A stretch of 64,000 bases of DNA, taken from the NCBI RefSeq assembly GCF_003428645.1, contig NZ_QVQH01000013.1, positions 1 through 64,000 of the forward strand, written 5' to 3'. The position numbers and the translations under genes were made by a program. The stretch is from Geodermatophilus marinus. Lineage in GTDB: Bacteria > Actinomycetota > Actinomycetes > Mycobacteriales > Geodermatophilaceae. This document shows, in pieces, positions 32,217 to 41,246 of this stretch (positions are counted from its first letter, which is position 1; each line of letters opens with the position of its first letter). Under the pieces are notes generated by a model that was not told the origin of the DNA, ran no database searches, and was given only the letters and a program-made list of their open reading frames with translations.

Positions 32217-34673
32217 TTAGTCGTGCGCTTCTTGCTCCCCGACCGCTTCGAGCAGTCCTACTAGCCGCGCAAGTAGGTCTGGTCGACCCGCACAGAAGTC
32301 CAGCGCCCGACACAGGATGCCGAACGCTATAACTTCCGAATGATGCCCGCGCCTTACGAGGCGTGATATCTCGGTATAGGACTCAACAACCAGATCAACG
32401 GCCCTATCGAGGTTTCCTGCTTGGAAGTGGACGATTCCAAGGTCTCCGCGCCTTCTTCCGCTACCAAGGCCCCCGGCAGGCTCGACCATCACCATCACCG
32501 ACAGTGCTTCCTCGCCGTCGGCAATAGCCTCGGGGAGTTCGCCTCGCACTGCTCTCAGATGGCTCCGTTGTGCAAGCACCGAAGCAAGCCGATGATTTGC
32601 CAAGTTCGCCCTGGAGATCTCAACTGCCTCATCAAGACAGCCCAGCGCGGCGTCGAAGTCTCCGTCGTCCTCGTGAACTTCCGCTATGCGCCCAAGCCCT
32701 ATGCACACTTCCGGCCACGCGACCGCGGCGGTCCGCGCAAGGGTCACGGACTCTCGAAGCTGCCGCAGCGCGGCCGCAGGATCGGCGGTCTTTATGATTC
32801 CTGCAAGGTCTTGCAGTGCATCTGCAGCTCGAGGGACATCGCCCTCCCTCTCATAGACGAGAAGCGCCCGCTCTAACAGCTGACGCGCCTCCGCGTAGTT
32901 CCCCCGTTTCCACTGCACCATCGCGAGAGAGGAGAGCGTTATGGCTGCCGGTAGAGAATCTGCATCCTCGCGCTGCTTGAGGTCTAGCGCGTGCTTGAAG
33001 GCATCCTCGGCACCATCTAGATTGTCGTCATCCTGTAGGATTGTCCCTAGATTGTGATACAGCGAACCCAACCCGTAGCGATCTTCATCCCTCCCGCGCT
33101 CGACGACCTCGATAGCAGAGCGGAATACCGTTTCCGCCCTTCGATCCTGGCCGCGCGCTTGAAGGTAGAGGCCGAATTTGTTCGCTAGCCAGCCGGTGAA
33201 GGGCGGCGCTATTGCAGCCTCGCCCCGCAACTCCCCAAGGACTGCGTCCACGTGGCCGGCGACAGAGTCGAACTCCACCAGATCAGCATCACGTGACGGA
33301 TCCTCCGGCACCAGAACATGCAGCGCTGCGGCTGCCAGCACCACAGCGGAACGACGCTCGTTGGCGCCTTGCACCTCACGCGCAATATCTCGAACCAGCT
33401 CGTGAAGGGCTACACCCTTCGGCCCACGCTCAATGAGGGAGAACTTTCTTAACGAGGCCAAGTGGTCCTCTAGAGCTAAATCGTCGCCGAGCGCTGGTAG
33501 TAGTGTCTGCAATTCTGGCATAGCGACAATAGGAAAAGGTCCAGGGCCTAGCACGGCAAGAAGGTCAAGGACGGACCGCGTCGTCCCGTCCAAGGCCTCG
33601 CGAGACAGCCTTACGGATGCAGCCAGCCCCCCATGCCCCGAAAGTTTTCCCCTGTCTAGCAATCGGGCCCGACTGGCGGCAAATAGGCCGAGGAAGCGAC
33701 CGGCGTCCATGCCTGTCTCATCGAGATACGAGGCGGACTGGGCGATTGCCAACGGAGAGCCAGCGCATAGATCGAGGATCGCGTCCTCGATCTCTGAATC
33801 CACCACTCGGCCTGTAATGGACCTAAAGATCCCGCGCCCCACCTGTGCGTCTACTATGGGGATGCGAACTACGGGATAGCCTGGCCAGCTTTGCGATTTG
33901 GATGTAATTATCAAGTCAAGACTTGAGGTCACATACTGAAGAAGAGGGAGGACCTCGTCGGCAAGGTCGTCGATGACTAGCAGGCCCGCCTCCGACGAAG
34001 CGAGCGCGCTCAGTATCCTGCCAGCGTAACGAATAGGGTCTTCGTCGGGCCACCTGTCGACGCCCAGGCCACGCCCTAGTGCGCTCGTGTCCGCATCCAA
34101 TGTTTCGAGGGTTGTTCCTCGCAGCCACCAGACATGACGATGACGTTGAGTGCGCATCGCATAGTCCGCGGCAATCTGCGTCTTGCCGTTACCGGACAGT
34201 CCCGCCAGTACGACGGCATGGACCTGCGCCAACCCGCATTCGATTTCTGTGGTGAGTTCATCACGAGTCTGATACTCGGGCACTGGCTTAGGGAAAGCGA
34301 GACTGGTGAGAGACGCCCTGGCACGAGCAACCTTACCTTCGTGTCGCCGCTTCCACCCTTGTAGCACTTCGGCGTCCGGGAGTGGTCGACCGCGATCGAT
34401 AGCCTTGTGGTGATCGGGACACAAGAGAAGACAGTTGGCCGCAGAATCCACGTCCTCCGGCAGCAGGTCTTGCCGATACCGTGGGCCGTTGGTCGATTGA
34501 GCGTGGATGTGAGCGACTTCACCCACAGTGACTAGGGCCCCGTCTATGACTTGCATCAGCCGCCGACCGCACTCAGGATGCGCACACTCGTTACCGGAAA
34601 GAGCCCAGAGCAAGTGCTCGTCTGGAGCTGGCAGCGCCGTCTTCCTCGCCTCCCTGCATTGAGTGGCGGCCAC
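32217..34673 (-). CDS. HNH nuclease-STAND NTPase-TPR protein, probable phage-defence sensor
   Basis: The 818-residue product has three parts. Residues 28-95 form an HNH nuclease with zinc knuckles (NECAHPEC; CLLLCPDHHK) and the catalytic-type EVAHIHA and Asn80. Residues 135-470 are an NB-ARC/NACHT-like STAND ATPase: Walker A AGLSGNGKTQIA (Lys164), Walker B LLVIDDLAD, sensor LIITSKSQ, GSPLAIAQSASYL (GxP) and the winged-helix motif ALHELVRDIARE. Residues about 490-810 are TPR repeats (SLYHNLGTILQDDDNLDGAE; TLSSLAMVQWKRGNYAEARQ). This architecture, ligand-sensing repeats plus oligomerising ATPase plus toxic nuclease, is that of Avs/NLR-type defence. Its codon use and GC content are visibly less extreme than its neighbours, indicating separate acquisition. 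Confidence 0.85.
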   Translation of the reverse strand: MAATQCREARKTALPAPDEHLLWALSGNECAHPECGRRLMQVIDGALVTVGEVAHIHAQSTNGPRYRQDLLPEDVDSAANCLLLCPDHHKAIDRGRPLPDAEVLQGWKRRHEGKVARARASLTSLAFPKPVPEYQTRDELTTEIECGLAQVHAVVLAGLSGNGKTQIAADYAMRTQRHRHVWWLRGTTLETLDADTSALGRGLGVDRWPDEDPIRYAGRILSALASSEAGLLVIDDLADEVLPLLQYVTSSLDLIITSKSQSWPGYPVVRIPIVDAQVGRGIFRSITGRVVDSEIEDAILDLCAGSPLAIAQSASYLDETGMDAGRFLGLFAASRARLLDRGKLSGHGGLAASVRLSREALDGTTRSVLDLLAVLGPGPFPIVAMPELQTLLPALGDDLALEDHLASLRKFSLIERGPKGVALHELVRDIAREVQGANERRSAVVLAAAALHVLVPEDPSRDADLVEFDSVAGHVDAVLGELRGEAAIAPPFTGWLANKFGLYLQARGQDRRAETVFRSAIEVVERGRDEDRYGLGSLYHNLGTILQDDDNLDGAEDAFKHALDLKQREDADSLPAAITLSSLAMVQWKRGNYAEARQLLERALLVYEREGDVPRAADALQDLAGIIKTADPAAALRQLRESVTLARTAAVAWPEVCIGLGRIAEVHEDDGDFDAALGCLDEAVEISRANLANHRLASVLAQRSHLRAVRGELPEAIADGEEALSVMVMVEPAGGLGSGRRRGDLGIVHFQAGNLDRAVDLVVESYTEISRLVRRGHHSEVIAFGILCRALDFCAGRPDLLARLVGLLEAVGEQEAHD

Positions 34674-34964
34674 GCGAAGGGTAACCGCCTCGTCTCCGTG
34701 GTCATATCACCACGCGGAAGACGGATCGGCCTTCCAACCCCACGCGCATGCACATCATCACCGCATCAAGCCAGCTGTCGGCGAAGAAGACGAGGCAGCC
34801 TCTGGGTACGGGGATGGCTGCGACGCTCCAAGTCACGGGAGCCTCCCTGATTGAGGCCGGTCAGGCGAACACTGCCTGGCGCAGCGCTACCACGGCGTTC
34901 CCCCAGCGCTGGCGGGACCAACCGCTGCAGCGTCTACTGCGCCGCTCGGCCGGAACCTGCGCCC

Positions 34965-35657
34965 TTACGGCCGGGCGGCCAGAACGCTCGAGACCGCGCT
35001 GGTGGCCTGCAGGTACTGGCCCAGCTGAGGGTCGAGCCGGCCGGCGAGAGCGATCAGGTCAGCCAGTCGGCCGGCGACGTTGGTGGTCAGCAAGGGTTCG
35101 TGGTGGGCCACGCGGTTGCGCAGGTCGTGCAGGCGGCCGACCGGGCCGTCGACATGGACGGCGCGGTCGGTGCCCGGTGGAAAGGCGCGGTGCAACGCGG
35201 GCACCCACAGCGTCTTCTCGTGCGCCGCTGAGCTCAGGTATCGCCAGAAGCCGAACATGAGCTCAGCGACGATCTTGCCTGGCGGTGCGGTCGGACCGCC
35301 GGCGTTGGCGATCGCGTGGCGCAGGCTGTCCCGGGGCCTGGTGTTTACGTCGACGCGGCGTCGTCCCCGGGTGCGGTACACCGGAGCGAAGACGGTGTCT
35401 GCGGCCAGAGTCCAGTGCGGAGGCCCGGGCCAGCGCGCGGAGAGGGCGACGTCGTAGACGTTGCGCAGCCCGACCTCCACGTGCGCCAGGTCGTGCAACA
35501 GTGCAGCGCTGAGTTGAGCGTTCCACTCGTACAGCGCCAACGCCCGGTCGCGGTCCGTACCGGTGGAGGCCAGGTAAACCGCGAATCGCGGGGCACTGAG
35601 CCAGGCCTCCACCCACCGACCGGCCGGTGGGAAGGCCGGCGGCGTCGGCGTTGTCAT
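34965..35657 (-). CDS. Abi-like HEPN protein (abortive infection family)
   Basis: The 230-residue protein has the pattern of Abi_2/AbiD-F-type proteins: an N-terminal RFAVYLASTGTDRDRALALY with EWNAQLSAALLHDLAHVEVGLRN, a central GKIVAELMFGFWRYL, and HDLRNRVAHHEPLL near residue 195, which is the HEPN motif R-N-x-x-x-H. HEPN domains are usually RNases activated during phage infection. It is upstream of, and in the same direction as, the HNH-STAND gene, with 290 bases between them, so the two may form one defence patch. ATG 35657 is preferred to the GTG one codon earlier. Confidence 0.75.
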   Translation of the reverse strand: MTTPTPPAFPPAGRWVEAWLSAPRFAVYLASTGTDRDRALALYEWNAQLSAALLHDLAHVEVGLRNVYDVALSARWPGPPHWTLAADTVFAPVYRTRGRRRVDVNTRPRDSLRHAIANAGGPTAPPGKIVAELMFGFWRYLSSAAHEKTLWVPALHRAFPPGTDRAVHVDGPVGRLHDLRNRVAHHEPLLTTNVAGRLADLIALAGRLDPQLGQYLQATSAVSSVLAARP

Positions 35658-35689
35658 CACGACCCATCCTGGCGTACAGTGACCGCGAA

Positions 35690-35731
35690 AGCCCCGGTGG
35701 ACCGCTGATCTCTGGTCATGTCGCCGGGGCT
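35690..35731 (-). terminator. Possible terminator of the conjugation operon
   Basis: AGCCCCGG (35690-35697) and CCGGGGCT (35724-35731) form an 8-bp stem with a 26-base loop, about 60 bases beyond the stop of the last gene of the minus-strand operon. Read on that strand the hairpin is followed by TTT. The large loop makes this tentative. Confidence 0.4.
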
Positions 35732-35793
35732 ACGTCTTTTCCTGGCCCTGGTCCGCCCGTTTCGTCGCGGTGAGCCGCTGGCACCTGCGCTGA

Positions 35794-36276
35794 TCATCGA
35801 GGCGAGGCCTCGAGGAAGGCGATGTAGCGGCTTTCGGCCGGCCAGTCCTGATGCCGGCCGGTGCGGCAGGTGCTCTCCCCGAGCCGTTGCGCCATGCGGT
35901 CGCAGAACATCGGAAAGGCGTAGCGGTTCCATTCCTCCATCAGCTGGGGACCTGCTGCGTTCTCCGCTTCCCACCGCAGCACCGCCAGCACGGGCAGCTC
36001 CCGGGCGATGTGCGGGTGGTGGGACCAGCAGGCCGGGACCATCTGCGCGGGCCGCCAGGCGTACTCGTGGTTGATCCATGCCACGACGTCGTCACACCAG
36101 CTCCAGACCGCTGCGCCCAGCTCCCCGGTGCAGGCGGCCGGCTCCCAGGGGCGCTCCAGGTCTGCCAGGGCGCCGGCTCGGGCCGCCCCCCCGCGGTCGC
36201 CTCCACGCGCGTTCCCCAGCAGTTCGAGCGCACGCAGGACCGCGAGGGGTGGCGGTGGGAACGGCAGGACGATCAC
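35794..36276 (-). CDS. Conjugation-operon protein of unknown function, Trp/His-rich
   Basis: The 160-residue protein is the last gene of the operon and overlaps the virD4-like stop (ATGA). Conserved-looking stretches are WSWCDDVVAWINHEYAW, WSHHPHIARELPVLAVLRWE and EEWNRYAFPMFCDRMAQRLG. The Trp-rich layout with a late Cys (GESTCRTGRHQDW) recalls DUF4913 proteins that accompany actinobacterial transfer genes, but I am not certain of the family. No membrane segment or signal peptide is seen, so it is probably cytosolic and perhaps works with the coupling protein. Confidence 0.6.
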   Translation of the reverse strand: MIVLPFPPPPLAVLRALELLGNARGGDRGGAARAGALADLERPWEPAACTGELGAAVWSWCDDVVAWINHEYAWRPAQMVPACWSHHPHIARELPVLAVLRWEAENAAGPQLMEEWNRYAFPMFCDRMAQRLGESTCRTGRHQDWPAESRYIAFLEASPR

Positions 36277-37793
36277 CAGGACCGCGTCTCGGACTGCGGT
36301 GCGACCGGCGGGTCGGCCGATTGGACGTGCCGGCTCGGGACGAGTCGGTGGTCGCGGGCGTAGGCCAGCGCGGCAGCCGTGCGCTGCTGGACGTCGTCGG
36401 TGTCGGGGCGGGCGTGGCTGACACGCGCACGGGCGGCGTCGAGCTCGGTCGTGAGCTGCTGACCGTCCTTGCCGTCGAGGCAGCGCCGCAACCGGGCGAT
36501 GATCGGCGGCGCGGTGCCTGCGACGACGAGAGCGTGCCGCTCGGGGATGCGACGGATGTCGCCGGGGCGCAACACCCGCACGTCCTCACCCGAGCGGGAC
36601 GTGCCCATGCCGCCGGGCCCCTCGGTGACGGTCCGCCGGCTGATCCGCACGTCATCGAGCAGGTCGGACAGTTCCCGATAGAAGTGGACGTCCTTGCCGC
36701 CGCCGAAGATGACGAGGTTGTTGGTGAGCCCGAACAGCGATCGGGCTTCGTCCTCGCCGTAGGAGACGACCATCTGTTTCCAGGTCTGGGCGGCGTAGAT
36801 GAACGACAGACCGAGCGCGCGTTCGTTGGCCATCCGCACCCGCAGGGTCGGCAGCGGCGTGGTGGACGGCAGTTCGTCGAGGCAAGCCAGGAAGCACGGG
36901 GTCAGCCGCCCGTGCGGCGAGGTGGTGGCGACCTGCAGGGCCGTGTCGAGGACGTGTTCCGCGACCGCGGTCATCAGCGGTGCCGCCGAGGCGTACGGAT
37001 CCTCACGGCCGAGCAGGTACACCGTTCCCTGCCGGGCGATGAGGTCGGCCAGGTCGGTCGCCGACCGTCCCCGCGAGGGCACGCAGCGCGCCCTGATGTC
37101 CGGCTGGAAGAACAGGGCCATCGCTTGCTGGACGGTGGTCACAGTGTTGCCGACGGTGTCCGGGCTGCCGTGCAGCGCGCCGACCAGCAGCCCGTCCCAG
37201 AACCGGGCCGCGTGCGGATGCTGCTGCAGGATCTCGGCGGGCTGCTCGGCGGCGACAGGGTTGGCGACCCACTCCAGGACGTGCTCCAGGGTGCGGCCGG
37301 TGAGTGCCGCCGCGTGCAGGAATCCTTGCAGCACCTTGGCGGTCTCCGCGGCGTAGAACCGGGCGGCGTTGTCCTGCCGGCCGCCGGTGACCGCGCCGGC
37401 GACGGTGCCGGCGGCGAACGCCTTGGCTCGTCGTTCGGCGATCCGAGGATCGACGCAGCCAGCGACCGGATCCCACACCAGCTCCGGCAATCCCGGTGCC
37501 GCACCGAACGGATCGAGCACCGCGACCGGGCGCGGCGGCTCGTCGGGGCCAGCGGGCCGTTGCCGTCGTCCGGCGGTCAGCAGCAAATCGTCGACCTTGG
37601 TCAGCGTCGCCAGGCCGGCGCCGCGGTGGGCCAGCAGGGCGGGAGCGAGCAGGTCGAGAGTCTTGCCGGACCCCTGCTCGCCGTAGACGCCGGTGGTGCG
37701 GTCATACCGGCACCACAGCTCCACCCCGTGCGGCTGGGAGGAGCGGCCCAGCCGCCAGCCGACGTCGGTCGGGTCGAACCTTGACGTGAGCAT
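36273..37793 (-). CDS. VirD4/TraG-type coupling ATPase
   Basis: The 506-residue ATPase has Walker A GEQGSGKTLDLLAPALLAH (Lys at about 44), a VLDPFGAAPGLPELVWDPVAG segment and Walker B CFLACLDELPS near residue 300, followed by LGLSFIYAAQTWKQM, the typical TraG/VirD4 helix with sensor Gln. Coupling proteins recruit the relaxase-DNA complex and pump it through the secretion channel. Unlike most VirD4 proteins it has no N-terminal membrane anchor; the 206-residue two-helix protein encoded upstream could supply one. It ends overlapping the 160-residue gene and starts 12 bases after the preceding stop. Confidence 0.88.
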   Translation of the reverse strand: MLTSRFDPTDVGWRLGRSSQPHGVELWCRYDRTTGVYGEQGSGKTLDLLAPALLAHRGAGLATLTKVDDLLLTAGRRQRPAGPDEPPRPVAVLDPFGAAPGLPELVWDPVAGCVDPRIAERRAKAFAAGTVAGAVTGGRQDNAARFYAAETAKVLQGFLHAAALTGRTLEHVLEWVANPVAAEQPAEILQQHPHAARFWDGLLVGALHGSPDTVGNTVTTVQQAMALFFQPDIRARCVPSRGRSATDLADLIARQGTVYLLGREDPYASAAPLMTAVAEHVLDTALQVATTSPHGRLTPCFLACLDELPSTTPLPTLRVRMANERALGLSFIYAAQTWKQMVVSYGEDEARSLFGLTNNLVIFGGGKDVHFYRELSDLLDDVRISRRTVTEGPGGMGTSRSGEDVRVLRPGDIRRIPERHALVVAGTAPPIIARLRRCLDGKDGQQLTTELDAARARVSHARPDTDDVQQRTAAALAYARDHRLVPSRHVQSADPPVAPQSETRSW

Positions 37794-37805
37794 CCGTCTC
37801 TCCTT

Positions 37806-39098
37806 TCAGCGTGCCCGGCTCGGCCCGGACCGCTGGGCTCGTGCCGCCTGCAGCTGCTGGTGGGCCTGCTGGATGGCCACGCTGAGCGCGACCGGCGTCT
37901 GCGGGTCGTCGAGCAGCGCCCGATTCGCGGCCCAGGCCCGGCGCGGGAAGCCGGCGATCGCGCGGGCGCCCGGATCGGCTGCCCGGTCCGCAACGGCGAG
38001 GGAGAGCAGGCGGGCGTTGTGCAGGGCTCCGGCGACCGGTTGCAGGTCGGTCGCGTCGACGCGAACCAGCCCGCCGGGCTGATATCCGCGCAGGTACGCG
38101 GCCACCCGCTCCTCGCGCGGCGGCACATCACGGGCGTAGGCGACCAGCGATCCGTTGTCCGCCCAGGACCGGACGGTGCGGTAGAGCAGCTGCGTGGCGA
38201 GAGTCGGCAGGTGCTGAGCCGCGGACGTGACCGATGAGCGCAGGGACGCCGTCCAGGTGGTCGGGTCGGGCTCGGAGCGGAGGACGCCATGGAGGCGACC
38301 GGCTGCGGTGACGCCGGATGGTGTGTGCTGGTGGAAGCGGCGGCTACCGTCGTCGTACGGACGCAGGGATGCTCGGACGGCGCGCCAGGCGTCGGCCGCC
38401 GTCGTCTGACCTGCCGGTGGTGCGTCGGTCGAGCCGAGGCGCTCCGCAGCGGAGCTGAGTGTCTGGGCGGCGATCGTGTAGGCCAGGACCTCGGTGACCG
38501 ACGGCGGATCATTCGCTCGGGCCGTGGCCTGGAGTAGGACGCCGATGGCATCGGGGACCACGCGTGCCGGGTCGACGGACGCATTGACCGCGGGACCTGG
38601 AACGGGGCGGTCGAGGATGGCGACGTCCGCGCGTGTCGGCGGTTGCAGCGCGGCTGTCTGCTGGACCAGGGCCGCCTGACGCTCGACCTCGGTGTGCCAC
38701 TGCGTCGCCGGACCGGCAGGCAGGCGGTGGGCGACCACCTCGGCCAGCGGCGTCACTGTCTCGGCTACGGCGGTGGCGACGGCCCACCGGCTGGTCACGG
38801 TGGTGTGGTCGTACAGGACGCCGACGGTGTCGGCCGCGGCAGCCGCCAACCGCGTCAACGCCGACTCGGTCGCCGGAGCGCGGACGCCGAGCTCTGTGCA
38901 GGCGGCAGCCAGGGCAGCGACCTGTTGTTCGCGGCCATCGCCGGCGAACGGGGAGACGCCGTCGCGGCGCAGGTGGGTCAGCGCCCGACCCAGGTGGCCC
39001 AAGGCGGTGCCTGCATCGGCGCGCGCGGCTGCGCTGTCGTCCGTGGTCCGCGCTGTGTCGGCGAGGGCGTCGAGTAGCTGCCCGAGCGAGGTGGCCAT
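37806..39098 (-). CDS. Alpha-helical conjugation-operon protein of unknown function
   Basis: The 430-residue product is rich in Ala, Thr and Arg, predicted nearly all helical, with no membrane segment, signal peptide or nucleotide-binding motif. A somewhat distinct C-terminal part (VPPREERVAAYLRGYQPGGL, then RVDATDLQPVAGALHNARLL) may be a separate domain. I do not recognise the family. Translation is coupled to the small gene before it (ATGA), and the coupling-protein gene follows after 12 bases, so a cytosolic role in substrate selection or relaxosome docking is conceivable. Confidence 0.65.
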   Translation of the reverse strand: MATSLGQLLDALADTARTTDDSAAARADAGTALGHLGRALTHLRRDGVSPFAGDGREQQVAALAAACTELGVRAPATESALTRLAAAAADTVGVLYDHTTVTSRWAVATAVAETVTPLAEVVAHRLPAGPATQWHTEVERQAALVQQTAALQPPTRADVAILDRPVPGPAVNASVDPARVVPDAIGVLLQATARANDPPSVTEVLAYTIAAQTLSSAAERLGSTDAPPAGQTTAADAWRAVRASLRPYDDGSRRFHQHTPSGVTAAGRLHGVLRSEPDPTTWTASLRSSVTSAAQHLPTLATQLLYRTVRSWADNGSLVAYARDVPPREERVAAYLRGYQPGGLVRVDATDLQPVAGALHNARLLSLAVADRAADPGARAIAGFPRRAWAANRALLDDPQTPVALSVAIQQAHQQLQAARAQRSGPSRAR

Positions 39099-39406
39099 CA
39101 GCGTGGCGCACGCAGCGCGCGGTGGCCGTGCTGAGCCGCGGCGAGGACGTCGGGCTGCGCGAAGTCGTCAGCGGGCAGGTTGCCGAGAATGCGCAGCGCC
39201 TGCTCGACGAGCCGGTCGGGGTCGGTGGCGTCGGCGGTCGCGGGCACCGGGCCGCTGGGTGCGCGTAGGGCGGTGGCTGCGGCGAGGCAGTGGAGCTGCG
39301 CTGTCGGTCCGGCCTGGTCGTTCCGGGAAGCGGCGGCGAACAGTGCCGCAGCCTCGGCGCGGGCGGCGAGAAGATCGGCGTTCAGGCCGTCGTCGGTCGA
39401 GCTCAT
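39098..39406 (-). CDS. Small conjugation-operon protein of unknown function
   Basis: This is a 102-residue, mostly helical, acidic-to-neutral protein (MSSTDDGLNADLLAARAEAA; DRLVEQALRILGNLP). No domain is recognised. Both ends overlap neighbouring genes by four bases (start with the 206-residue membrane gene, stop with the 430-residue gene), which is the strongest evidence that it is real. GGAG-type sequence precedes the ATG (GGAGACCCCTCG). Confidence 0.65.
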   Translation of the reverse strand: MSSTDDGLNADLLAARAEAAALFAAASRNDQAGPTAQLHCLAAATALRAPSGPVPATADATDPDRLVEQALRILGNLPADDFAQPDVLAAAQHGHRALRAPR

Positions 39407-40023
39407 CGAGGGGTCTCCTTCACGGTGCGGACGGGTGGTGCCTGGTTCGACGGTGCTGGGGATGTCGATCGGGAAGTGGTGCTCGGGACGGATCTGTGGG
39501 TGCGACCCCGGATCGCGTCGCCGCCTGTGGACAGGAGGCGATGGACACGGCCTCGGCTGCCTCTGGACGGGTATCGGTCCGGGCGGATGACCGCTCGCCC
39601 GTCGCGGAGCTGGCGCAACCCGAGGGCTTGCTCGGCCTCCCTGCGGGTGGCCATGCCGCCGCGGGCGTCGCCCGGGCGCCGGTGGCGGGCGACCAGGACA
39701 GCGGTGATGACCGCGGCGGTCAGCAGGACGAGCTCGGCGACGGCAACACACGCGTACACCGGGGTGGGCCCGGCGACCCGACGCAGTTGGTCGGGCGGCA
39801 GGCCGCGGCCGGGGTTGCCGTCCAGCAGTCCGCCGAGGACGTGGGTGATCGTCTCGGTGCCCTGCGGCCACACCCAGCCACCACCCCACAACGCCGAGGC
39901 GAGCCCGAGACCGACCAGAGCCGCCAACGCGACAGCGATCAGGGCGCCACCGGCCGCGGCGACGGCCAGTTCCCATCCCCGGGCAATTGGCTGCGGATCG
40001 CGACGCCGGAAGGGCGTCGTCAC
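39403..40023 (-). CDS. Two-helix membrane protein of the conjugation operon
   Basis: The 206-residue protein has two predicted membrane helices (WELAVAAAGGALIAVALAAL; VYACVAVAELVLLTAAVITA) separated by a short extracytoplasmic loop with WVWPQGTET, and a basic cytoplasmic tail with GMATRREAEQALGLRQLR. That tail motif (A-S/T-R-x-E-A-x-x-x-L-G) is seen at the N-terminal side of TraG/VirD4 proteins in other actinobacteria, so this could be the detached membrane anchor of the coupling protein. The GTG start lies 54 bases after the peptidase stop. Function inferred from layout only. Confidence 0.65.
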   Translation of the reverse strand: MTTPFRRRDPQPIARGWELAVAAAGGALIAVALAALVGLGLASALWGGGWVWPQGTETITHVLGGLLDGNPGRGLPPDQLRRVAGPTPVYACVAVAELVLLTAAVITAVLVARHRRPGDARGGMATRREAEQALGLRQLRDGRAVIRPDRYPSRGSRGRVHRLLSTGGDAIRGRTHRSVPSTTSRSTSPAPSNQAPPVRTVKETPR

Positions 40024-40076
40024 GCGCCAGCCCTGAGCCGGTGGTTGATGTCCACGTCCTGGTTCCTCTCTACCGG

Positions 40077-41246
40077 TCAGCCGGCGCTGGCTGCATGCAG
40101 GTCGACGCCGCGGCTGGCCAGCCACGGCACGGGATCGACGAACGCGCCGTCGAGGCGGACCTCGAAGTGCAGATGGACGCCGGTGCTGTTGCCGGTGGAC
40201 CCTTGGAAGCCGATCAGCGCCCCGGCGCTCACGCGCTGGCCGGCTGTAGCGGTGTAGGCCGACAGGTGCGCGTAGCGGGTGGTCACCCCGCCGCCGTGGT
40301 CGAGTTCGACGAGGTTGCCGTAGCCGGCCAGGCTCAGGGTGCCGTCGCGGTCGCAGTAGGCGCTGGTGCACTCGGCCCGAACTACGGTGCCGTCGGCAGC
40401 GGCGTAGACGGGGCTGTCGCGGGGGCCGGCGATGTCGACCCCGGCGTGCAGGGTGCCCCAGCGGGACCCGTAGCCGGAGGTGACGGTGCCGGCGGTGGGG
40501 CGGATCCACGACCCGGCCGGGACCGGCAGGTCTGGGCAGACGCCGGCCGCCGCACCGCTCGCGTCGGCCGCGGTGGCTTGGGCGGCGGGCCACAGCATGG
40601 CGGTCAGCTCGCGGGCGAGCGGCTCCCAGCGGGCGTATGCGCCGCCGGCAGCCGAGATCTGCACGGCCTGGGCCGCCTGAGTGAGCGGGATGGTCCGCCA
40701 GTTCGGTACCTCGACCAGCCGGCGGTAGAAGGCCTCGGCGGCATAGACGGGGTCCATCAGCTGGGCGACGGTGCCCCATCCGGCGGTCCAGCGCTGTTGG
40801 AAGGCGTTGACGCTGTCGTGGTCCGAGCCGAGCCCGTCGTGCGGGTAGGTCAGGCTGGTGGCGGTCACTGCGGCCTGTTCGGCGGTGAGTTCGGGGCTGC
40901 TGCCGTCGTTGGCCAGCATCCGGATGCGCGACTCCTGGTAAGCGGTGGCCAGCGCCACGGTGGCCGCGTACGGGCCGAGTCCTTGTGCCGAGGCGACGGT
41001 GACGATGGTCTGCGCGTGGCCCATCTGGACGGCGTCCAGTTCGATGCCGGCGACGGTGGCGCCGGTGCCGCCGATCGAGCAGGACGATGACGCCGCCGCC
41101 GTCGACGCCTCCGGAGCGGCGAGAACCGCGAGCGGGATCAACAGCAGGGTGAGTACGCCGAACACTGGGACGGCGACGGGAGCGGCGGCCTTCCACAGCC
41201 ATCGCTTCGCATACGCCCGGGCCAATCCCTCGGCCGTCCCGCTCAT
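40077..41246 (-). CDS. Cell-wall hydrolase with lytic and M23 peptidase domains
   Basis: The 389-residue protein has a TM/signal segment (about residues 20-43), a lysozyme-like helical domain (YAATVALATAYQESRIRMLA, then DSVNAFQQRWTAGWGTVAQL) and a C-terminal LytM/M23 domain with zinc ligands in HAGVDIAGPRDSPVYAAADG and HLHFEVR. In type IV secretion loci such VirB1-like proteins open peptidoglycan for the channel. Having glycan- and peptide-cutting domains in one protein is typical of Gram-positive conjugation systems. It overlaps the virB4-like stop (ATGA), so channel ATPase and wall hydrolase are made together. Confidence 0.88.
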   Translation of the reverse strand: MSGTAEGLARAYAKRWLWKAAAPVAVPVFGVLTLLLIPLAVLAAPEASTAAASSSCSIGGTGATVAGIELDAVQMGHAQTIVTVASAQGLGPYAATVALATAYQESRIRMLANDGSSPELTAEQAAVTATSLTYPHDGLGSDHDSVNAFQQRWTAGWGTVAQLMDPVYAAEAFYRRLVEVPNWRTIPLTQAAQAVQISAAGGAYARWEPLARELTAMLWPAAQATAADASGAAAGVCPDLPVPAGSWIRPTAGTVTSGYGSRWGTLHAGVDIAGPRDSPVYAAADGTVVRAECTSAYCDRDGTLSLAGYGNLVELDHGGGVTTRYAHLSAYTATAGQRVSAGALIGFQGSTGNSTGVHLHFEVRLDGAFVDPVPWLASRGVDLHAASAG

